This document shows positions 31,361 to 43,300 of a stretch of DNA of 64,000 nucleotides, piece after piece (positions within the stretch are counted from its first letter, which is position 1; each line of letters begins with the position of its first letter). Origin of the DNA: Phoronis australis (taxonomy: Eukaryota > Phoronida > Phoronidae); contig NMRA01000271.1 in assembly GCA_002633005.1 (NCBI GenBank), forward strand, positions 291,028-355,027, in the 5' to 3' direction. The notes under the pieces are model-generated. The model was not told the origin of the DNA. It was given only the letters and a program-made list of their open reading frames with translations, and did not search any database. A program made the position numbers and the translations under genes.

Positions 31361-34300
31361 GTAAGTCATCAATAAAATATCCAGGTATAAGTTCAGGCAA
31401 ATTTAATGGGATTCAGAATACCGTGTTAATCATGTCCCAGTGCAAAAAAACCCTGATTAACGTTTTAGTGGAAAAAACCACAGGCTCACTTCTAAATTTC
31501 ACATGGGATTGACATTATTGTGTTCCGTTACGTTGATGTAAAAAGTCTGAGTCGATTTTAGTTTTACAATATGTAACCATATCCAAAGCTCTTTATTTTT
31601 TCCAAAATTGTCAGTTATTTGAGATGTGTTCAGATACAACAATCAAATCAATCTGATTGTTTTATATCCTCACAAGACTAGAGTCCTGAGAAGCATTATA
31701 CCTGCAAGTATTTTATGATTACAGGGGCGTGGTGTACATTCTAGGGAAACCAGTTCACGGTAAAATCCCACCAGTTTGGACCCTATCATTGCAGACAATG
31801 GTACAAAGTGATATCACTGGGTGATAAGAATCCGTATTGGTTGATTTTCACATGCAAGTTAAGCATCCATTTAACCGTTGATATGATTTTTTATACAAGG
31901 TTTATCATCAATCATGTTAATTTATGATGATTTCTTATCACTGAGCAATTATAAATGATCAAACGAGGAATAAATGATGGTCATTTATCATTAACCTGAT
32001 GTTTATCTGTCATTAACCCGTTGTTCATTTATCATTAACCTGATGATCGTTTATCATTATCCTGATGATTGTTTATCATCAACCCGATGTTCACTTATCA
32101 TTAAATTGATGGTCATTGATCATCAGCCCGGTGTGAATTCGTGTCGTCCAAAATGGGGATGATACGCGTCTTTCAATAAGACAAAATTGATTGTCTTTTT
32201 CAGCAACACAGGAAGATGGGCAAAAACAAGGACAAGTACATGCACGTTTTGCAGAGTCGTAAGAAAGCAGAGGTGCCCATGAAAAGCCCTATCAATAGCA
32301 GCAACGTCCTCAGCTTCATGAAGTCCAAGAAGGAGTGGTCGTGGACCCACCTGACGGGCATCACAGCTCTCATCAGTGTTATAATAGCCATTAATGTTGC
32401 CTTGATCTCAACCAATATTGCCAAAGGCGGGAGTCTCCTGGGAGATGAGAACAACTACACGTTTCTGCCGTCCATCCACTATTTTCCAGCTCACGTAGCT
32501 CAGCGCATGGAGGGGATGAATAGACACGGACACGTGTTCCACTATAACCTTACTGGGGTAGACAAAAGGGACAATTTGAGTTTAGAAGAATTTAATGATG
32601 TCTACAATGGCAAATGGTAGGTGTGGTATATATGGAAGCAATGAATCAAATGAGCTTGCATGTGTGCAGCACAGTTTCATGAAGTAATTATTATAGTTGA
32701 GTGGTTGCATGAGCCGGGAATTGCCTTTTAATTTACGAGCCACTTGAAAATAACGATTACCCCCATCATGCAAAAAAGCCTGAACCCAATCTCTTAATCT
32801 CTAAATTTAGTCTTGAGATTCAATTTGTTAAAATTGTTATTGTCTGTTCTGGTTTTTGTTGTTATTACAAGACAAGTATCGGATTTTGTGCTTGAGTACA
32901 AAATGATGCCCACGGATGAATTCATATTCAAGTTTGCACTTGTTGTCCTCAATATCTAAGTTGCAAATCGGAGCTTGAACTCCAAATCTTGGGTTTCAAC
33001 GCAGATTTAAAACCAACAGCATTTGATGTAGACCTACTGTAGCACTTAATCAAAGACACTTAAATCTTGAGCTCAAGCTGAGGCAAAGCAGGAAATAACA
33101 AATGCATTTGGAAGTATGAGTCCGTGCTCAGAGATTACATTGGGGGCCTGATTAACCGCTTCATTCGGATCGTGAATTCGTACCTCGCTCTCTTGTTATC
33201 AGAGCCCTCAAGTGTTTGTTTACGGGCCAATAATTGGGCTTTATTCAATCTGGCCCGCACGACAGATGATTGTGACTGCTGTGCATACGGTGTGCACAGA
33301 CACAGCTAAAGGCGTCATCTGATTGCGTCTCTTTCTTGTCGGGTGGCCATCTGTTTTCTCAACTAGTGGCACGTCCATTTTCGTGTCATCAAACTGTTGT
33401 AACTGTATCCTTCTTAATTAGTATCCATTTAGCAGTCATGATAAAACAGAACTCTGAAACAATGCCATCAGTATAACAGAGCTCTTTATTACTGATTTTT
33501 CTACAGCTCTTGTTGAATCCGTTGAATTTATTAAACCTTGAAGTCGCTGTCATCAGCTGGTTGGAGCAGATTAGAACTGTTAAGAACTGATTCAGAGCTG
33601 TTTACAACAGTTAGGGTGGGTTTAAATCTATACACTTGACTTGTCGTTAATGCCCGACTACTAAACAATGGGAGGCATTATGTCGACAAACAATTAACTT
33701 TACAATATTTGCTGTGAAGCAGACGCTCATGAGCAAATCATGTTCGTCTTTGATTGGTTAATACGAGTATGTGACACCAGTGAAAGCAGGGAGCAGTTCT
33801 TATTAAATAGAGCCAGGGAGCATTCGTAAACTTTAACACATGTGATGACAAACTGAAAACAAAGATACATGAAAACAAAGATACATTAATATAATTAGCA
33901 TTGTGCACAAACATCTGATAAAGAGAAAGAGAGAAAATTAGATGCAGTTGCATCAAGAGCTGGTTATTTGGTTCCTTATTGGCATCATATTATGGTCATT
34001 TAAAAAAAAAACTAACGAGGCATAAAAGCTGTTGTACCAACTGTTTACAGAATCACCAACAGATGTCACTGAAACTCCAGGTAGAAAGAACTGTGAAATG
34101 AACATGTTGACCTGCAACAACTAATCAAAATTGTAAATTATGATAAATACTTCGATAAATAAACATCCTGCAAAACTTTAGACAGCATACACAACTGCTT
34201 TCTTGCTCAGTTCGGTGCTTGCTGCTGTTATCATAGTGGATTAAATCGACTGGATACAGTATCTATGAGTCCAGGTACTGTATTGTTTCAGTCCTTTTTG

Positions 34301-37300
34301 AACTGACAAGCATCGCTTTCAGAGACCAAATTTTTAAGTTTTCATGTTTATAATGTCACATCCCTGATGGTCTTATACCGTAGACTGTCTGTTCATCATT
34401 TATTTTGCTCTTGAGGCCATCGGCCTACAGTGCATAATACAAGATGACAGACTACAATACGAGCACATACGCGCGCACATAACATTTGAGGCATTTTTTG
34501 TCTAAGTACAGAAGTGTGATACACAAACTTGATCAATTTTTCTGTCTCTTCTTCAGTCACAGGAAGAGATAACCATCTTTGGTTATCTCTTCCTGCTCAT
34601 ATCTATATCGAACTATCTTAGTTTTCTAATTTACTGAGAGTGACCAATCCATAAAGGTAGCTTTGGACCTGCTGGGCTATAAGACGCAGTGTTCTTTTTC
34701 GAATACATTTTTCCATGATTCATTGGTCAGGTAGTGAATTTTTTACACACTTCACTGACTTTCTTGTCTAACAAACTCGTCCAGAATTTTCCTCTCACTG
34801 ATTTCGCACTGTTCTTTGACCAACCTTTGATTTTCATGATGGTTTCACCCTCAGTCATCCATGCTTGCATTAAGTGCACATAGCGCTTGAGGCATCGCCA
34901 GTGCACGCCAAGGTTTTATCGGTGACTGGGACAATTAACAGAATCCAGTTCTTGCTTCGTGACCCGATAACTTCCTCTGCCACATCAGACGAGCCACATC
35001 TCAAGAGGATAAGCTCCATATTCTCATTCACATCACTTCATTTCACTTTCAAGCTCGTCGAGTATGTCACTACATCCCTCATACATGTTTAAAATGTTTC
35101 CTTTAAAGTTAATTGTCTCTTCTGGTATTTCGCGACTGGCTAGGCTAAATACACTAACCTGGCATGCGTTCAGTAGACTCTAGGACCTACGCTAGGATCT
35201 AGCTAAAAGCTAGTCAAAGTCACGTGTTCTCATTCAAAATGCACGGCAATATCTCACGTAATCTCGCGAAGTCTTGCCTTTTAACGAAGTCCTAGCGTTA
35301 CTGAACGGGAAGCTGTGTTTAAATTCATTCATCATTCATCCGAAATTTTGCTGCTCTAGTTTAGTATTCAATGACATCACTGAAAGACAAATTACAGTAG
35401 GCCCCATGTAGTCTACCGGTTTGTGTCTATGTTAGTTCACAAGTTATATGCCAGCTTTGTTAGTCAGTATGACGAATTCATGGCATAGGTAAAGTACAAT
35501 ATTAAGTGATTTTACTTGTCATATTTACATTATGTGGGGTCTGAAAGGAGTGAATTTTACACCTTTTCCCAAGAATCCAGGAACAGGTGAAAAGCTTTTT
35601 TTGCATATATAGTTAAGGGTCTTGGTTCTTTGACATGTCCATGCCTATATATTTAGACACATGCCATTTATAAAACTATAAATTTTAACATGGTAAAAGT
35701 ATTACATTTTCTGAATTTCAGACATTCTACTTTTAAAGTAGAAAGCCTCATTGGGTATGAATGTTCGAGATGAAATCTCAATACTACTAATAGTTTTTTA
35801 AAATTATTTCATTTTCATTTTATGTAAGTTTCTAGATTTTTCAAAATCATAAAAACCTAGATGCAAAAGTGGATCACATTTTAAAAACGAGAGCGCTCGG
35901 AGGAGTGTAACTTGGCGGAATTAATCGCAAAGACGACGATGAGGAGGACGACGACAATCATGACGATCAAGGCAGCAATTATGAATAAAACGATAACATT
36001 CATGTGACTAGCGAAGAAATCAAATAGAGAGCATACAATCAACTACAATAAAGAACAAAAGATGGCGCAACATGACGGTCTAGTCTACAGTAGGACATTG
36101 CTGGCTGGGTCAGTCTGGGTCAACTAGGCATAACCAAAACAAAGTGAACTGAAACCCAGCCAGCTGCGTGCTTGCATAGGTGACCGAAGGAACAACGGTA
36201 TCCGAAAATCTCTAATAATTCAAAAAGTAGACGTTGTAGCGCAAAATGGAAAATATCTTCTGAAAGCCCGTTCAAAATTCTATTTAAAGTGGTAGTTTGG
36301 CAAAAATCAAAAAATTTTTCGAGAAAATTTAAAATTTGCCGTTTTTTTTTGAAATTCAAAGTCAAATAACTCGAAAACGGTAAGTTTGAGAAATACGCTC
36401 TGGCGGACTTTTTGAAAGGCCATACTTCAAGGAATCCACATGCAAAAATTCACGTCATTTGCTCTTCCCGTTAAAAATGCGACACCAGAACGATTGAAAC
36501 CGTGTGAACATGCGTCATAGCCGCCATCTTGAAAGTGACTTCCAGTTCTATAAACTTTTATAAAAGCTTATTAAACTCAACAAACACGTGACCAGTTTGA
36601 AAGTAATTGGTTTGCAAATGCGCCCTCTACAGGAGAAAACGTTTTTTGGCCATATTTCGGGGTGCGCATGCGCCACATCCAATATTTCCGCCATCTTTGA
36701 CCGGAAGTCAACGATTTTCTGCACAGTTGTAGCACATGCGTTCTAGTATAATCGTACCGATTTTCAGCCATGTACGTCGAAAAATGCGGCCTCTACGAGT
36801 ATTTGATTGTGAAATTGGATACAAAATGGCCGCCACGTCCGCCATTTTATATCCGATCATGACCAAAAACAATAGCATTCCAGTACTTCCCAATCTACAT
36901 GTTGTGTGCAAATTTTGTGAAAATCGGACAAAAATTGCGACCTGTAGAGAGCGAACAAACACACACAAAAAAAAACTTGCTGTCAGACCAACATACTTGG
37001 CGGAAGAATTCCGCCAAGTAACAATTCCTCGCTGCATTTTAGAGGACAGTGCACAGCATAGTTTCTGAACATTTGGTATGAATTCGATGAGTCATTACAG
37101 TTGTTCTGAAGGTCGACAAATTTTTCCAGGGTCTTGTGTAACCAATATTTGTCTGCTAACACTTCATGGAGTGTTCTGTAATTCATCATCAAGGCCAACT
37201 ATCCTGGCACCTTGTAATGAGACCTCGTGTTCCCCAAGCCGAGTAACTGTATCCAAACTTACAGTGTAAACTCACGTAAACCGGCACATCTAAGTCAGGA

Positions 37301-40300
37301 TTATCGCTTAAGTTCTGTGGTGCGGTTCTTTTTGTTCATGCACATGGCCCTTCAGTTAAGTTGGATTCTACTTACTCGGATAAAATCTCTCGACCCGTTT
37401 GGATCCGACTTATGTGAGTTGTCCACTTTGCCGTTTTACAGTAAAAATTTAATCTGTTCATGACACAATGGCGATCAAATGAAATTTCAGTTTGTCAAGT
37501 TCTCAACAAAAATAACTTTTCGAGAAAATTTATTTTTCTTTTTAACATGGTTTATATTGTGTGGCTATTAACAAAGGACATTTTGGTAAATTGTGAGCAT
37601 TTGCAGTAATGTGGTAATATGGCAATTTTAGGGATTATTTATGTTCCATATTGAAGGATTTTTACCGTAGTCTAGGACAAGTGTTGTTTATTCTATGTAA
37701 AGACACTGGTTTTCCATGACAATAGAAAACATGGTCACGAAATTCATAGAAACTGACTTCTGTCGTAGAGTTAAATGTTTTGAATGGGATTTACGTATTC
37801 CAGTATCGGATACCATAGTTCCAATAGGGGGCGCTGTTCTTTTCCCAGTTTTGAGTTGTTGGTAAAATGGAGCTGTAACACTTTGATGTAATTAAACGGA
37901 ATTTATTGAATTTAGGAAACTGAAAAAAGTAGATCCAGATTTTATGATCGTTGCAATAGTTCACTCTGTTTTTGAAAACGGAAAACCAATAAGGTCTCTG
38001 TGTAGTAAATTTATTCACCCAATGTAAGTATTTGTAGCAACTATTGGTCTATTCCTTGCAGGCCAGTAATCATTACCGACGTTGTTCCCAAATGGGGAGC
38101 GTTTCACTGGAGCAAGGCCTTCTTTTACAAGTACTACGGACAGGAAAGGGTTGTCATGGTTGCTGTTGAGGTATGCTGTGCCAGACCTTTGTTTAGCTGA
38201 GTATCATGAAGTTTTTTTTTAGAAAATCTGCAAAAGTGGGCGGAACCATGTCAAAGCTTCAAAGTTTTGACTGACAGGTAGTTGTGATGGGAATACCACA
38301 CCATTGCCATGTACGCTAATTATGTAAATCCATACCCCAAAATTATTGTATTTTGCAGATTTTCTCAAAAAAACGCCTCTCAGGTTCCGAATCTCTGCGT
38401 GTTCTTTTCTCATGGTTCCGAATCTCTGCGTGTTCTTTTCTCACGACTTTTTCAGGATTTTTCATTCAGAAAGTAAACATTTTAATTTTGGCTAGTGAAT
38501 GTATCCAGGCGTTTAAAAGAATGCATGACCTCAGGGCCTGACTTGCAAAATCGGGCGTTCTCATTTTATCTTCTAAAATTTTCTGCAAGTTTCTCATGTA
38601 CTTTTTCCATAATGATCTTGTGGAGTTTACCATCAGAGATGCTAGAATGACCATTCCCCCTAAATCAGCCCTTAATGTTTTCACACCGTTTTCTCACCGT
38701 TACAGAACGGTCAAATATCCAGCGGCGAAGGCTTAGCTCTGCCCCTGGCCTTGTTCTGTAAGCACGCTCACGAGGGAGCCCCGTCGATGTGGACGTATGT
38801 GCAAGATGAACTGTTCATACCTAATCGTCCTCAGCTATTAAAAGACATTGGTGACTGTGTGAGTTGTCCAATCTATTTGAGAATAGATATCGTATAATCG
38901 GTCAAGGTGTTAGATGTAAAGTGAAGATAAATTGGTCAGTAGGAAACTCACGTAATGCCATGGCAGTATAAAATGCATTAAGTCACTAGCTTCTTGGCCT
39001 GTTTGCAGCTTATTCTCGGGTAAGAAAAAGGGGTAATGGTAACCACAGCCTGGCATGCGCGAATAGGGTAAAAGGGAGACGAATAAAATCGCTTATGGCG
39101 AGTGTCAATCTATCTAATTTCTTATTTTTGAAAGCGATATTTCTCTCAACAAGGTAACTGTTCTTAACATTAAATATTAAAAAGTCCTTCACAAATGGAA
39201 AACTTGTAGAAAACTTAGTCCTATAAATATGTTGATTAGCTAAGAGTACTGATAGTTTCAACAAAATCTAGACATGAGAAAACCAAAAACTATTACTTTG
39301 AAAAATATGCCTCCCCCTCCTATGACAGCTGGATTTCATCAGATATGTGTGTTCCAAACATGTTTTACAATGGGGCATTCCCAAAAAGGTGTTATAAAGA
39401 CTCTGGTGCATTTTTGCAAAAAGAACATAAACCATCTTCTCGTTATAGTTTTTAGAAATTTGTAGTGTTTGTTGTCAAAATTCTTTGTTATAGTCTAAAT
39501 TGCAACCACCTTAAATTTACTCCATTCTTCACATTTTAGCCGTTATGGGTGCTTTGTCCTACGAAAAGGAATTGTCTGGGGGTAATTCATCCCTCTTCTT
39601 ACGTCTAAGCTGTATAAACCAAAATAGCTGTAGACTAAGATTTATTCTGTGTTTTATTTTCGTGTAGAAATATCACAGATTAATAAGTCATTTGCCATAC
39701 AAAGGGAAAAGGTTCCTCTGCCTTCTGACAGAGGAATATTTTGGGGGCGACGGGAAAATTTACCTCCCAATCACCATCAATAGCACGCCCGCCCTGTTGC
39801 AAGCCCTCATAGGCTCTTCTTCAAGTAGCCAAAAGTAACACTTTGTGCTCTTTCACAACTGTGTGAGTTACAAGTGATTGAACCTCGTGGGGAATATTTC
39901 AATAACTTAAGGGAAATTTTTGGGCATCATGAGGGGAATTTGCATGATTTTTTAATATTTTTTAGAGGGGAATGGGGCCGATATTTGGTCCCAAAATCGT
40001 TCTATGTTGAATTTATGTACTTGTCTGTTACAATTAATAAGAATTGTGTCCTAAGCAGGTGAGGTTTCACCCCAGCTATAATTGCAAAATATTCTGTTGC
40101 AGATTTACTGTGACCAGGACTATTTCAAGCTGTTCTCGGAGGAGATCCGTCCATGGCATGCCATGCTGCTCTGGGGCACACCATACTCGAGATCCTATCT
40201 ACACATTGACCCGTATAACTGGACCGGCACAAATGCCGTCTTGAAAGGTCGCAAACGGTGGAAGGTATTCAGGCTGCAGTTTATAGTTATTGTTTTCACC

Positions 40301-43300
40301 ACCAATTTGATTCTTTTGGGCTTGGAGGGGGTAACTGGTCTGCATAGTGACTTGGAATTTTGCGGATGGTTGTAAATCAGGGGTGTTGTTCACATGCAAT
40401 AGCCCTTTTGAAGTTGACATGCATGGTCATTGTCTTAGTATACAACTGTCCTAGTTGCATTGGGTAAGTAGAGACAGCTTAACGAAGGGTTTGTGGTCCT
40501 GGGTGAGAAGATAAAATTGTTTGATTACCCCCTATGAATAGTTGAATAGTTGAGCCCGGAATGTTCTATTTTGGCTGTGCACAGGTTGATTTAACTAAAG
40601 TATGTGGACACCATATACACCATGTCAGCTGGATTGTTTTTGTATGATAAAACTGTGAATTTCTAACACGCCACATGTTAAGGTAATTCTTTGGTAAATA
40701 ACTTTTAGCTGTCCATTTTGATCCATAAATTTAAGTAACGTTTTCTTAATCCTCGACCACAAGACTTTGTTACTCAGTATTTGACCTATATTTTTGTTAA
40801 TATGCAGGAAACGGTCCCTCCTATTTTCGTTTTATCATCAAATAATTGAGATTTCAGCCTCTAAGGAATTATTTTCTTAAAACAACAATTTAATGATTCA
40901 ATGTCCCTTTTGTGATTTTGATGATAGTTTTCATCAAACTACATTTTAGGTTGACATGTGATAATATTATGCACGGTAGTCATTATCAGTCTTTTACACA
41001 GTTATTTCCACCTGGACAAGACCATCTACTATATGTACCCAGAGGTAAACTGTCAGGGTTTCCATTGGAGACGTATAAATATAACAGGTAGGTGTTTGTT
41101 GTCGCGGACGCGGCTTTTTATTTAACCACCCCGTATTTTTTTGTTTGACTCACCCTGTAGTTAGCCCCCTTACTGTATTCAGTGGCTATCCACAACTATT
41201 GGAGCCATTCAGGACTCTTATCAGCTCCAATCAAATATGTGTTTATAAGTTAATGCTGAAATACATTAGGGTTTATGTACATGAATTTACGAAATTCTCA
41301 CTGTCTCTTGACTAGATTCCAGCTTCTAGAAATCGAGATTTCTAGTTCAAGGTTGAATTTGTAACTGTTTTGCTGTGGTCATCAAGTGTTGTGCAGAACA
41401 AAATTAAAAAAATTAGTACTTTTTAAAGACACTTATCGCGAAAGTGACAAAAAAGTGTTGTGCTGGTATAAAAATTTTGGTGTAAAAAAGTGAATTTTCA
41501 AACCTTACATAGGGCTGCCCGGATTATTCTGGGAGCTGGTGTTTGAGATGTTAACATTGAAATCCTTCATAAAGAGACTGGAATAATGAAAATTCACACA
41601 AGACATCAATTCCTGCTTATTGTATGTATTGTACAAATGATTTAAAGGTCTTGTCCCAACATACTTAAGTGCCAATTTTAAGATGACTACTAATCGCTAC
41701 AATACTAGGTCCTCCTCATTATCATCAAATTTCAATCTTCCTGAATGCAGAAACGAAACTGAGAAAAAATCAATTCCTACAGCGGGCCTTATTTATGGAA
41801 CTCTCTCCCTGTAGATGCCAGATCTACATCATCCTTTCTAACCTTTAAAAGAATTATAAGAACTAGATTTAACTTCATGTAGTGTGTAAGAGTGCACGTG
41901 ACATGCGTGACTTTGTATATTTATATGATGTCTTACTTTTATTAATTATTTATTGTCTGTTTTGACTTATTTATATTTATATTTTAGTTAATTATCTTGT
42001 CTTAATTTCTTTATCTTCTATTTATCATATTTTATTTTTTATTTTGTTTCACCAGTCTTTCCGTGTTAATTTCTTATTCTTTGCTTATTATTTGAATATT
42101 GTCTTTCATTTTGTAAATAATTCTGTTTTTGTCTTACTATGTGTCTGTTTTTACTGAGGGCCCCCATGGAAAGCAGTGTGAACTGATGGGGCTACCCTCA
42201 TTGTAAATATTATGGAGTGTTTAACCTTGGAAGTATATTATTTTGAATACCAAATCTACAGTGCCATCGATTTTACTACTCTCAGAAAGTACCGTAATTG
42301 TTCCCTTATTCTGTACGAAAATATTTGCCAAATTTGTCTCGATTGTCGGAGGATGATTACTTTGCAGAACTTAATACAAAATTTGTCGAATGTTGTTTTA
42401 TGTTATCTATACAAATCGACTTAATACATAACTAAAACTAGAATTTTCTCAATTTAACAATTTTTGTCGAGAAATTTCACAAAACAAAATTGACGAATTG
42501 GCTGTGTCTTTGAAAATCAACCTTTGAGTAATAGCTGTGACCCGTTTCTTTTCAGTCTGGTGGATTCTTTTGATCCCAATTACAAAATATACCCTTTATT
42601 CAAAAACGCCGAGTACCTGGAGGTTGACCAACTACCAGGGGAACTGATGATAATACCCACAGGCTGGTTTCATCAGGTGAGTGACCGCCAACGGGGCAGG
42701 TGTTACTACGGCATCATGCAAATTTAATCGAACAAAATACCATTTTCCTGCCGTGGCGGCTAATTTTTTTAGCAGCAAAAATTAACGGTAATAACTATAA
42801 GGGCATCAAAATTCTAATAAGAAAATGGCTTAGTCGCTTGACTAACTCTCCTGCTATTGTTTCGTCTTCATTCTCAGTCACGAAAGACTGCTTCAACGAT
42901 GAGTATGGTTTCTGCCCAGCCGTCATGGCCGGGATATTAGTCTCCGGGTACATACTTTTGGCTTGCACAGTACTCTAATCAGAAACGGGTTGTGCGTGGC
43001 TGGACAATAGACGACGCGAGTAACCAAACGAACGCCGTTTTCCCATCATGTCGACTAATTCTTGTAAACGGCAAAATGACTAGTGACGATTATGGCGGCA
43101 AAATTTGGATTACAGAATGACTTAGCGTCGTTAAATTTCCCGTTCCTTTGTCAGTAGGTTAGCCTACTCTGACAATGATTTCAGCTTCCATTCTAATGAG
43201 GTACTATTGAGAGGCTGTGTAAATTTGTTGTATTAAAACTATGCTTGCCCGTCTTTCTGGTTCTTTCCCCCATTGCCTCCAAATTTGTCCCTCGCCATCT

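Noticed and set aside
31975-32130. CRISPR array
   Set aside because: The units are degenerate, contiguous and without unique spacers, and the DNA is animal; it is a minisatellite.
34380-35100. Possible retroelement fragment
   Set aside because: The phrase GAGGCCATCGGCCTACAG and a 72-codon frame looked suggestive, but no reverse-transcriptase motif could be read in any frame.
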